A stretch of 64,000 bases of DNA from Seleniivibrio woodruffii (GTDB lineage Bacteria > Chrysiogenota > Deferribacteres > Deferribacterales > Geovibrionaceae). Each line of letters starts with the position of its first letter. Position 1 is the stretch's first letter. The notes beneath the pieces were generated by a model that saw only the letters and a list, made by a program, of their open reading frames with translations, searched no databases and had not been told where the DNA came from. Location: positions 62,001 to 126,000 of the forward strand of contig NZ_JAJUIS010000001.1 of assembly GCF_029267515.1 (NCBI RefSeq), given 5' to 3'. The position numbers and the translations under genes are program-made. This document shows, one piece after another, positions 35,223 through 43,290 of this stretch.

Positions 35223-35243
35223 TGATACTAAAAATCAATATCA
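35223..35243. promoter_or_regulatory. Possible Fur-type operator
   Basis: TGATACT and AATATCA bracket a 21-base imperfect dyad; the outer TGATA/TATCA are perfectly symmetric. It resembles the A/T-rich GATAAT-type Fur box and lies between the divergent Crp/Fnr and TonB receptor genes. Confidence 0.4.
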
Positions 35244-35272
35244 ACTAAACCCGATTTTTTGTCAATATAAAA

Positions 35273-35288
35273 CATACTAATAAGTATG
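35273..35288. promoter_or_regulatory. Palindromic operator candidate at the TonB receptor start
   Basis: CATACTAATAAGTATG is a perfect 6-4-6 inverted repeat directly ahead of the Shine-Dalgarno sequence of the TonB receptor gene. A regulator bound here would block transcription; the divergent Crp/Fnr protein is one candidate. Confidence 0.4.
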
Positions 35289-35303
35289 ATTATGGAGGTC
35301 ATG

Positions 35304-37403
35304 ATGAAGAGACTGCTGCCGGCGGCAATGGTGCTGCTAATGGCATCAACGGCATCCGCTGACAAGGACAGCATGATGCAGGACACTATCTATTTCGACA
35401 CTGTTAAGGTGACGGACAGCGCCGTTTCAGAGGGACAGAATATGAAAACCTCAAGCGCAACGGTTCAGGAGAAGCGGAAAAGCAACAACGTTGCGGATTT
35501 CATCGCAAAGGATCCTGAGATAAGCCTTAAAAGGAGAACCGCGTTCGGCGACAGCGGTGATATCCTCACCATCAGGGGGCAGAGCGGTCAGCGTATAATG
35601 CTTAACCTTGACGGTCGTAACCTCAACTCCACCGGGGTTAACGGCGGAAACTTTATCGATTTTAACACCATCCCGCTGGACAACATCGAAAAGATTGAGA
35701 TAATCAAAGGCGGGAGCAGCGCCGAATACGGTAACAATGCCATCGGCGGCGTCATAAACGCCTACACAAAACGCCCCTCAGCCGACCCCTCACTCTCCTT
35801 TTACGGCACAATGGGCGGATGGAACGCCAATGACGATTTCATGAACATCAGAGGCAGCTATTCCCAGAAATTCGGCAATCTTGGTATCAGCCTCGGAGTG
35901 AGCCGTCAGGAAGCTGACGAATACCTCTGGAACAGTGACTATCGCTCAACCCACGTCGCGCCGAAAATTTACCTTACAACTCCGTGGAAGGGTGAACTTA
36001 TCGCCGGATACGACTACACCAAGACGCGCAGAGGTCTTATAAAAAACAACCGCGTTTCGCAGGATCCCGATTCAGACGGATGGAACCAGACAATTAATCC
36101 CGACGCACCCCTCTCACTCGGCGAGGTATTCTCAGGCGGCGCGGGCGGCAAAGCCATGTCAAACATAGGCGAAGGCGCGCACTATAACGTTGAGAAAAAA
36201 CTCTACAGCGCTTCGTATACCCAGCCGATAGGCAACAGTATGATGTTTGAACTGTCCGCTTATAAAAACCACGAGGACAGATTGGACACCAACTACTCCG
36301 ACGGCACAGGCGGCGTGGCAAAGGGGGAAGTTGTTCTGGACAGAGAGGTCGAGGTTGACAGAAGCTACGGCTATAAAGCGAAAATGGACGCTGAGTTCGG
36401 CGACCACACCCTCATATTCGGCGCGGAACAGAAGAACCTGCGCGGCGGCGAGATAGACGTTAAATACGTTGCCGCAAGCTGGAAAGGCAGCATAGCAAGC
36501 TCCGATTCCGACCATAAAATAGACAACACGGGCGTTTTCCTGTCAGATTCGTGGAAATTCAGCGACAGGCTGACATTCGACATAGGTATGCGCTTCGACG
36601 ACTATGAAGCAAGCCAGATGAAAAGCGGAAGCAGAGTCAAATACGACGACAGCAAACTCACGCCAAAGCTGGGCGCAACCTATGCGGTCACTCAGTCCGA
36701 CAAGGTTGCGATGTACGTTTACCAAAGCTACAGAACACCTGTTGCAAACGAGATGAACCACTATATCGACGGGCTCAGCTATTCCGTACTCGCGGACAAA
36801 GACCTCAAGGCTGAAACAGCCAACGCAATAGACCTTGTGTACAAACACGCCATCGGTTCAAAGGGTTTTGCCAGAGTGTCCGCATTCTACTATGACATAG
36901 ACGACTACATCCTCTTCGGCAGCAAACCGGACGGCACAAGCGGACGCATAGCCTACAACATCGACAACGCCAAATTCACAGGCGTCAGCACCGACGGAAG
37001 ATACGATATCACCTCAAAACTCAGCCTCAACGCAGGACTCGCATGGCAGAAGACTGAAAAAGAGGGCGACCCTGTTTCGGGCGAATACGCAGACTATTCC
37101 GACGACAAAGTTGACTATATCCCCGACTGGAAAGGCGTTGCAGGTGCAAGCTGGAAATTTTCCGATAAATTCACGCTGGATGCTTCTCTGAACTATGTCG
37201 GAGAGCGCTCGTATTTCTATTACGGGAAATCCCGCGAGCTTGACCCCTACACAACAGTTGACGCGGGACTTTCATACGCAATGAACGAACACGCAACACT
37301 TGAAGTTTACGCGGAAAACCTGCTGAACAGAACCATTGAAGAACAGTACGGCTACCCCACCGCCGGACTTATACTCGGCGCAAGCGTAAAGCTGGTGTTC
37401 TGA
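35304..37403 (+). CDS. TonB-dependent outer-membrane receptor
   Basis: Energy-coupled outer-membrane channel for a metal chelate, heme or corrinoid. The signal peptide MKRLLPAAMVLLMASTASA is followed by a plug domain (VADFIAKDPEISLKRR, ILTIRGQSGQRIMLNLDGR, NIEKIEIIKGGSSAEYGNNAIGG split over ~45-160). A 22-strand-type barrel then ends in an aromatic residue (GASVKLVF). The ATG at 35304 is preferred, five bases after GGAGG; an upstream in-frame ATG at 35286 lies inside the palindrome. It leads an operon whose next ATG overlaps its stop (TGATG). The ligand cannot be read from sequence; the Fur-like site favours iron. Confidence 0.93.
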   Translation: MKRLLPAAMVLLMASTASADKDSMMQDTIYFDTVKVTDSAVSEGQNMKTSSATVQEKRKSNNVADFIAKDPEISLKRRTAFGDSGDILTIRGQSGQRIMLNLDGRNLNSTGVNGGNFIDFNTIPLDNIEKIEIIKGGSSAEYGNNAIGGVINAYTKRPSADPSLSFYGTMGGWNANDDFMNIRGSYSQKFGNLGISLGVSRQEADEYLWNSDYRSTHVAPKIYLTTPWKGELIAGYDYTKTRRGLIKNNRVSQDPDSDGWNQTINPDAPLSLGEVFSGGAGGKAMSNIGEGAHYNVEKKLYSASYTQPIGNSMMFELSAYKNHEDRLDTNYSDGTGGVAKGEVVLDREVEVDRSYGYKAKMDAEFGDHTLIFGAEQKNLRGGEIDVKYVAASWKGSIASSDSDHKIDNTGVFLSDSWKFSDRLTFDIGMRFDDYEASQMKSGSRVKYDDSKLTPKLGATYAVTQSDKVAMYVYQSYRTPVANEMNHYIDGLSYSVLADKDLKAETANAIDLVYKHAIGSKGFARVSAFYYDIDDYILFGSKPDGTSGRIAYNIDNAKFTGVSTDGRYDITSKLSLNAGLAWQKTEKEGDPVSGEYADYSDDKVDYIPDWKGVAGASWKFSDKFTLDASLNYVGERSYFYYGKSRELDPYTTVDAGLSYAMNEHATLEVYAENLLNRTIEEQYGYPTAGLILGASVKLVF

Positions 37404-38149
37404 TGAAAAATATGCAAAATTCCGAACAGCAGTGGGACAAAAAGGCTCTCACATACCCCAGATATAACCCTTCGGAAGATACTTTCGAAGCAAGAACAAT
37501 CCGCACCCTCGAAAAGGAGGGTGTGGATTTCACAGGAAAAAGAGTGCTCGATATCGGATGCGGAAGCGGCAAATTCACACTCGTAACCGCTAAAAAAGCG
37601 GCGTCGGTTTTAGGAACAGACATTTCCTCCCAAATGCTCCGTATTCTCCATGAAGACGCCGAAAAAGAGGGGGCGGATAATCTCCGCTCTCTCAAATGCA
37701 CCTTCGACGAGTTCCCCGATACGGGTGAAAGGTTTGATATCGCTTTCGCATCCGTGACGCCCGCAGTTCGCACTGAAGAACATTTCAGAAAAGTTACGGA
37801 TATTGCGGACAGAGTGGTGTACATAGGCTGGGCGGGCAGAAAGGAATCGGAAATGCTTTATGCCCTGCACAGGGAATGTGGTTCCACCCCGAAAGAGTTC
37901 AACGACGTTCCCGTGCTGAAAGAGTGGCTTGAAGGAGAGGGCATCGCATATAAGGTTATCCCCGTTGAGGAGACGTGGATCCGTACCTATCCAAGAGGGC
38001 GCGCGGAAGCGCTCTGCATGGAGATATTCCACGGTGAACCCTCTCAGACCTGCATAAACGCCGTCTCGAAACTGCTTGACAGCATAGCGGACGAAGACGG
38101 CAGAATAACCGACAGGATGCACGTCAGAATGGAGATAATAATATGGTAA
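37403..38149 (+). CDS. Class I SAM-dependent methyltransferase in a metal-uptake operon
   Basis: 248 aa Rossmann-type methyltransferase: SAM loop VLDIGCGSGKFTL (~48-60), acidic end of strand 2 in VLGTDISSQML and FDIAFASVTPAV as motif post II. The acceptor substrate is unknown. Its start overlaps the TonB receptor stop and its end overlaps the binding-protein start by seven bases, so it belongs to the transport operon. A role in modifying or dismantling the imported chelate, or in making a metallophore, is inferred from position only. Confidence 0.85.
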   Translation: MKNMQNSEQQWDKKALTYPRYNPSEDTFEARTIRTLEKEGVDFTGKRVLDIGCGSGKFTLVTAKKAASVLGTDISSQMLRILHEDAEKEGADNLRSLKCTFDEFPDTGERFDIAFASVTPAVRTEEHFRKVTDIADRVVYIGWAGRKESEMLYALHRECGSTPKEFNDVPVLKEWLEGEGIAYKVIPVEETWIRTYPRGRAEALCMEIFHGEPSQTCINAVSKLLDSIADEDGRITDRMHVRMEIIIW

Positions 38150-39219
38150 GGCTGCTGACTATACTTGCCCTGTCCGTGTGTTTCGCAACTGCGCACGCGG
38201 ACGTGACCATAACCGACATGATAGGCAGGAAGGTAAAACTTCCTGCCAAAAAAATTGAACGCATCATACCCCTCGCCAGCAGTATGAGCTTCGTTTCGTT
38301 TCTCAATGCGCAGAACCTTGTCGTCGGCGTTGAAAAAACCGACAGGATGAACCACGTCAAACGCACCTACGTCTATGTCAATAAGCCTGTGACCGATAAG
38401 CTCCCCGTCATAGGCGAAGGCGGCGCGGCGCGCAGACCTAACATGGAAGCGATGATAGCCCTGAAACCGGACATCGTCTTCACCATCACAGCGGACGCCT
38501 CCGAAGCCGACCTGCTCCAGCGCAAACTGCGCGTGCCGGTGGTGGTTCTCAGCTACGGCTACACCGGAGTTGAGCTTGAGACCGTTTACAAATCTCTGCG
38601 CCTCACAGGACAGATACTCGGAAAGACCGATCGCGCACAGCAGCTCATTTCTTATGTTGAAGGACTGAAAAAAGAGCTGTCCTACAGACCGGAAAAGCCC
38701 GCCAAGGCATACATAGGTGCAGTTTCCTATAAAGGCATACGCGGCATAGACAGTACGGAGGCTAACTTTCTTCCGTTCCGTCTGGCTGGCATAGCAAACT
38801 CCGCGGATGCCGCAGGACGCAAGGGACACCTGTTTCTTGAAAAGGAATTCGTCGTGATGCTCAATCCGCCGCTGGTGTTCATAGACAGCGCGGGATTTGC
38901 AACGGCTTCACAGCAGGCGGCAAAAAATCCTGAGCTTTATAAGCGCCTCTCCGCGTTTAAAACCGGAAACGCGTACCTTATTCCTGCAAATACATTCTAT
39001 TATATAAACATAGATCTGATGCTGTCCAATGCCTTCTTCATGGCGAAAACCGCATATCCTGAACGCTATAAAACCCTCGACCCGGAAAAAAAGGCGGGCG
39101 AGATAGTTAAGGCGTTCACAGGGCAGAACGTTTTCGATGTGATAAAAAAGGATTCCGGCGGATACAAGCGCATCTCACTTGCGCCTGACGGATTCCGAAC
39201 TGAGGATATAAAATGGTAA
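38143..39219 (+). CDS. Periplasmic metal-chelate binding protein (BtuF/FepB-like)
   Basis: Class III substrate-binding protein of a FecBCD-type ABC importer, 358 aa. Sec signal peptide ending TAHA, then ITDMIGRKVKLPAKKIERIIPL, EAMIALKPDIVFTIT and a long inter-lobe helix region typical of BtuF/FhuD proteins. GGAG precedes the ATG. It overlaps both the methyltransferase and the permease genes, implying coupled expression. Ligand unassigned: heme, siderophore or cobalamin are all possible; no cobalamin riboswitch is visible upstream of the operon. Confidence 0.88.
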   Translation: MVRLLTILALSVCFATAHADVTITDMIGRKVKLPAKKIERIIPLASSMSFVSFLNAQNLVVGVEKTDRMNHVKRTYVYVNKPVTDKLPVIGEGGAARRPNMEAMIALKPDIVFTITADASEADLLQRKLRVPVVVLSYGYTGVELETVYKSLRLTGQILGKTDRAQQLISYVEGLKKELSYRPEKPAKAYIGAVSYKGIRGIDSTEANFLPFRLAGIANSADAAGRKGHLFLEKEFVVMLNPPLVFIDSAGFATASQQAAKNPELYKRLSAFKTGNAYLIPANTFYYINIDLMLSNAFFMAKTAYPERYKTLDPEKKAGEIVKAFTGQNVFDVIKKDSGGYKRISLAPDGFRTEDIKW

Positions 39220-40229
39220 GCCGGCTTATTTTCTGGACGGTGCTCTGTGCTCTGCTCGTTATTTTTACACTTTCGGGACTCAAACACGGAGCGGTCGAGC
39301 ACACATGGGCTGAGACCGCCTCTGCTCTTTTCGGCGGCGGGAACGACGAAGACCTTAAATATTTCATATGGCATCTGCGCCTGCCCCGCATAGCCGCCGC
39401 GCTGGCTGTGGGCGGCGCTCTGTCCGTCAGCGGCGTGATTTTGCAGAACATACTGAATAACCCCCTCGCGTCCTCCTTCACCCTTGGACTTTCGCAGGGT
39501 GCTGCGTTCGGTGCAACCTTTTCAATCATAATGCTGGGTGCTGGTTCCACCATATTTACAGGGCTGGGCAGCGTTGCCCTCGGCGCGTTCGCAGGCTCTG
39601 TTATTTCCGCACTTATTATCCTGCTCTTCTCTTTCGTGCGCGGTATGACGCCGCAGGGGCTTATCCTTGCGGGCGTGGCTATGTCCGCGTTTTTCAGTGC
39701 CTGCACGATGCTGATGCAGTTCTTTTCCACCGACACACAGCTTGCGGCGGCAGTATTCTGGACGTTCGGCGACCTAGGAAAGGGCGGCTGGAGCGAAGCG
39801 ATAACCGTGATATGTGTCACCGTCGCCGGATTGCTGTTCTCTCTTAGGCTTAGCTGGAGCTATAACGCTATACAATGGGGCGAACTCTCCGCATCGGGGC
39901 TGGGTGTAGAGGTGAAAAAGATACGCATAGCCTCCCTTGCGGCAACATCCGTAATGGCGGCGTTCGCAACTGCATATTACGGGGTGATAGGTTTCGTCGG
40001 ACTCATCGCACCCCACATGGTGCGGCTCATCTTCCGCCATTCAGGGCACGGGTTTCTGATTCCGGCTTCCGCAGTTCTGGGCGGAGTATTCCTTTTGGGC
40101 GCAGACCTCATGGGTCAGCTCATGTTCTATCCCGTATCGCTCCCCGTCGGCGTCATAACCGCCTTTGCAGGTGTGCCGATGTTCCTTTTTCTGCTTCTCA
40201 GGAGGTCTATGAAACATGCTAACCGCTGA
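39213..40229 (+). CDS. FecCD-family ABC transporter permease
   Basis: 338 aa inner-membrane protein with about nine to ten hydrophobic helices. Family motifs are RLPRIAAALAVGGALSVSG, LNNPLASSFTLGLSQGAAFG and, near the C-terminus, GFVGLIAPHMVRLIF, the segment that docks the ATPase. It would form a homodimer with the ATPase of the next gene. It overlaps the binding-protein gene by 7 bases and the ATPase gene by 14. Confidence 0.94.
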   Translation: MVSRLIFWTVLCALLVIFTLSGLKHGAVEHTWAETASALFGGGNDEDLKYFIWHLRLPRIAAALAVGGALSVSGVILQNILNNPLASSFTLGLSQGAAFGATFSIIMLGAGSTIFTGLGSVALGAFAGSVISALIILLFSFVRGMTPQGLILAGVAMSAFFSACTMLMQFFSTDTQLAAAVFWTFGDLGKGGWSEAITVICVTVAGLLFSLRLSWSYNAIQWGELSASGLGVEVKKIRIASLAATSVMAAFATAYYGVIGFVGLIAPHMVRLIFRHSGHGFLIPASAVLGGVFLLGADLMGQLMFYPVSLPVGVITAFAGVPMFLFLLLRRSMKHANR

Positions 40230-40965
40230 AAATCTTACGTTTCAACTTAAAAACGGCAGAAAGATACTTGAAGAGGTGTCATTCACCCTTGGCGCAGGGG
40301 AACTCTGCGCTGTAATAGGTCCCAACGGCGCAGGTAAATCCACACTGATGAAGATAACCTGCGGCATACACAAACCCACAGCGGGAGAGGTAACGGTCAG
40401 AAACAAAAAGATATCCGGCATGAAACGTCCTGAAATAGCGAGACACATAGCCTACCTCCCGCAGTTCACCCACGCGGTGCCTTGCAGTGTGTATGATTCA
40501 GTGCTTCTTGGTCGCAAGCCCCACATAAGCTGGCACCCCGCACAGCACGACAGGGATATAACCGACAGCGTCATGGAGGATATGGGTATCGCCTGTATGC
40601 GTGAAAAATGTGTTACGGAACTTTCGGGCGGCGAGTTTCAGAAAACGCTCATTGCCCGCGCTCTGGTTCAGCAGGCGGAGATACTTATGCTGGACGAACC
40701 TATCAACCATCTTGATGTCAAAAATCAGTTGGATATCATGGATACGGTTTCAGAGATAACAAAACGCGGAAGGCTCGCGACGCTGGTTGTGATGCACGAC
40801 CTGAATCTTGCCATGCGGTATGCCGACACTGTGATGCTGATGAACGACGGAAAGATAATCTACCACGGGTGCAGGGACGGGCTTACAGACGAGGCTCTCA
40901 CCGAGGCATACAGAACAGATATAAGCATCCGTCAGGTGGAGGGAAAATACGCCGTAATATTTTAG
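40216..40965 (+). CDS. FecE-type ABC transporter ATP-binding protein
   Basis: 249 aa ATPase energising the FecCD-like permease. Walker A GPNGAGKST (~36-44), Q-loop LPQFTHAVP, signature LSGGEFQKTLIARAL, Walker B ILMLDEPINHLD and the switch His in VVMHDLNLAM are all intact. It is the last gene of the uptake operon. A palindromic repeat begins 38 bases after its stop and no separate terminator is obvious. Confidence 0.95.
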   Translation: MLTAENLTFQLKNGRKILEEVSFTLGAGELCAVIGPNGAGKSTLMKITCGIHKPTAGEVTVRNKKISGMKRPEIARHIAYLPQFTHAVPCSVYDSVLLGRKPHISWHPAQHDRDITDSVMEDMGIACMREKCVTELSGGEFQKTLIARALVQQAEILMLDEPINHLDVKNQLDIMDTVSEITKRGRLATLVVMHDLNLAMRYADTVMLMNDGKIIYHGCRDGLTDEALTEAYRTDISIRQVEGKYAVIF

Positions 40966-41003
40966 AGCACTTAACGAAATTAATGACGTAGTTTAAAGAG
41001 TAT

Positions 41004-41130
41004 GAGATCGCTTCGGGCATTATTCGACAACTAAATTGAATATGGACTCATACAGCCTTCGGCTAGTTAGCCCTCGCGAAGACGGAGAAAGATTACGTCT
41101 CTGCGAACCCTTTAAGGGTGAAGCAGTCTC
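41004..41130. repeat. Palindromic intergenic repeat, family A copy 3 (extended)
   Basis: The ends GAGATCGCTTCGGGC and GAAGCAGTCTC are inverted, and internal CCTCGCGAAGACG and CGTCTCTGCGA match other copies. At 127 bases it is the longest copy, with an extra hairpin-rich insert (AGCCTTCGGCT). It lies between two convergent transcription units. Confidence 0.65.
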
Positions 41131-41131
41131 G

Positions 41132-41254
41132 TTACTTATCAGTTTTTTTCGGTTTGCAGAGCTTCTCTTTTTTATTGGACTGCGCACCGCATTTTGAACA
41201 TTCAAAGTCTTTGTCTTTATCTTTTTTCGGCTTCTCGCCGCATTTTTTGCTCAT
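41132..41254 (-). CDS. 40-residue Cys/Lys-rich small protein coupled to ppk
   Basis: Translation from the ATG at 41254 gives 40 residues: MSKKCGEKPKKDKDKDFEC, then SKCG and a tail ending LCKPKKTDK. It contains a CxxC pair (C19, C22) with C5 and C33 as possible further zinc ligands, and 14 lysines. Its ATG overlaps the ppk stop codon as ATGA, so it would be translated by coupling. Similar tiny Lys/Cys proteins occur in other anaerobic bacteria to my recollection, but I know no function. A lysine-rich zinc-ribbon-like peptide next to polyphosphate kinase suggests polyphosphate binding (inference). Confidence 0.65.
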   Translation of the reverse strand: MSKKCGEKPKKDKDKDFECSKCGAQSNKKEKLCKPKKTDK

Positions 41255-43278
41255 AGCTTCGCCTTCAGGGAATAAAGTTTGTCGTTATTTTCTATAAGAT
41301 AGTCCTGATAGTTCAGTTTGTCTTTAGTTCCTTTCACTTTTACATACTCAGAACCTTTCTGCATCCAGACCTTCTGGTTGTCACGCATGTTAAGGTCAAG
41401 GATATTGAACAGAAAATTCCTGCCCTCTTTCTTTGTAACCTCGAAAAACAGCTCAACCCGTCTGTCCATGTTGCGTTCCATCCAGTCCGCAGTGCTGAAA
41501 AACACCCTCTTTTTTCCGCCGGCATGGAAATAAATTATTCTGGGGTGTTCAAGAAACCTGCCTACAATGCTGCGAACCCTGATATTCTCCGTAACGCCCT
41601 TTATGCCCGCCATTATGCCGCAGATACCCCGTACGATAAGTTCTATCTTAACACCTGCGCACGAGGCCTCTATCAGCTTATCCATGAGAGTTCTGTCGAT
41701 GATGGCATTGACCTTTACTATCATCCTTGCCTCTTTGCCCGCTTTGGCAAAAGCAATCTCTTCGTCGATAAGTTCCATAACCTTGGGTTTTATGTATTTC
41801 GGCGCGAGATAAAATCTGTTCCATGTGCCTATGTCAGTGTAACCCATAAGGAAATTAAACATTGCCGCGCTGTCTTTGCCCACGTCGTCATCCGCGGTGA
41901 TATAGTCGATATCGGTATAGATGCCCGCAGTGAACTCGTTGAAGTTGCCGGTTGACATGTGGGAATAGCGCACAACGTGCCCGCTCTCCCTGCGCACTAT
42001 CATAAGGTTTTTCGCATGTATTTTCAGCCCGGCTATGCCGTATGTGACGATGCAGCCAGCCTCTTCCAGCATATTCGCCCAGTCAACGTTCCGCTCCTCA
42101 TCAAAGCGCGCCTTCAGCTCTATAACCACACTGACGTGTTTTCCGTTCTTGACAGCTTTTATCAGGCTTTCAAGGATAGTCGAGTTTTTGTTCGCCCTGT
42201 AGAGGGTCATTTTTATAGCCATTACATCCGGATCGGCAGCGGCGGCGGCAACCATACGGGACACCAGACCAAAATCATGAAACGGGCGGTACATTATGAT
42301 ATCCTGCTTCTTTATCTGCTCGAAAATGTTTGCCGTGCCGTCGATGTGCTCCGGCAGAACAGGCTTGAACGGCGGATAGCACAGATCCGGGCGCTCCCCT
42401 GTTACAGAAAACAGGGAGGTCATATCTATTATTTCGTCAATGATATATACGTCGTTATGTGAAAAGTGCAGATGCGCCGCCATGTGGTCAAGTATCTCCT
42501 GCGGCAGACGGCTGTCCGTCTCCACGCGGCAGATACCGCCTTTTTTTCTCGATTTCAGAAAGTTCTGAATTGAGATGAGCAGGTCGTCCGATTCCTCTTC
42601 GTCCAGAGTGAGGTCGGCATTCCTTGTCACCCGCAGAAGGTAGCTGTCCAGCACCTCATAGTCGGGGTAAACGATATTTAGATATTTCGTAAGTATATCT
42701 TCCGTAAAAAGAAAATAGGTCTTATCCAGCTTGACGCGGAATATCCTGCGCAGGTTTTCCGGCAGAATTATTATGGAGTGGTGCACAACGCCTTCCTTTT
42801 TGATAAGCACATAAAGACACAGGCGCAGGTTATGTATGAACGGCATGGGATTATTCGAAGAAAGGGTAACTGGGGAGATAACGGGATAAATCTCCTCGTT
42901 GAATATCGCCTCAGTGATATCGTCCAGGTTTGCCGTAAGGGTGGGGGCAATCATAATGCCCTCTTTTTCGAGGTCTTTTTTCAGCCCGCCGAATATCTCC
43001 TGCCGCAGACTGGTCAGTTCGTGCGCCTTCGCGCTGATGTGTTCAAGCTGTTCTTCCGGTGTGCTGCCGGACGCATCCAGCTTTGTATAGCCCGCCTCTA
43101 TCTGGTCGCGCAGACCTCCCACGCGTATCATGAAAAATTCGTCGAGGTTGGATGAGAAAATGGCAAGAAATTTAAGCCTTTCCAGAAGCGGAACGGACGA
43201 GTCCACCGCCTCCATCATCACCCGCCTGTTAAATTCAAGCCAGCTAAGTTCTCTGTTTATATACGGACTGACACTCAT
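41251..43278 (-). CDS. ppk1: Polyphosphate kinase 1
   Basis: Reversibly polymerises the gamma-phosphate of ATP into polyphosphate. 675 aa with the four PPK1 regions: N-terminal YINRELSWLEFNRRV, the head domain, and the two PLD-like C domains. These contain the phosphohistidine region GLKIHAKNLMIVRR and SHMSTGNFNEFTAGIYTD, then FFSTADWMERNMDRRVELF. It starts 12 bases after the stop of the Ppx-like gene and its stop overlaps the small Cys/Lys gene, so synthesis and hydrolysis enzymes share a transcript. Confidence 0.97.
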   Translation of the reverse strand: MSVSPYINRELSWLEFNRRVMMEAVDSSVPLLERLKFLAIFSSNLDEFFMIRVGGLRDQIEAGYTKLDASGSTPEEQLEHISAKAHELTSLRQEIFGGLKKDLEKEGIMIAPTLTANLDDITEAIFNEEIYPVISPVTLSSNNPMPFIHNLRLCLYVLIKKEGVVHHSIIILPENLRRIFRVKLDKTYFLFTEDILTKYLNIVYPDYEVLDSYLLRVTRNADLTLDEEESDDLLISIQNFLKSRKKGGICRVETDSRLPQEILDHMAAHLHFSHNDVYIIDEIIDMTSLFSVTGERPDLCYPPFKPVLPEHIDGTANIFEQIKKQDIIMYRPFHDFGLVSRMVAAAAADPDVMAIKMTLYRANKNSTILESLIKAVKNGKHVSVVIELKARFDEERNVDWANMLEEAGCIVTYGIAGLKIHAKNLMIVRRESGHVVRYSHMSTGNFNEFTAGIYTDIDYITADDDVGKDSAAMFNFLMGYTDIGTWNRFYLAPKYIKPKVMELIDEEIAFAKAGKEARMIVKVNAIIDRTLMDKLIEASCAGVKIELIVRGICGIMAGIKGVTENIRVRSIVGRFLEHPRIIYFHAGGKKRVFFSTADWMERNMDRRVELFFEVTKKEGRNFLFNILDLNMRDNQKVWMQKGSEYVKVKGTKDKLNYQDYLIENNDKLYSLKAKL

Positions 43279-43290
43279 TTTACACCTTAT

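Noticed and set aside
35219-35303. Cobalamin riboswitch ahead of the TonB receptor
   Set aside because: The 85-base gap is too short and lacks the conserved B12-box; only palindromes are visible.
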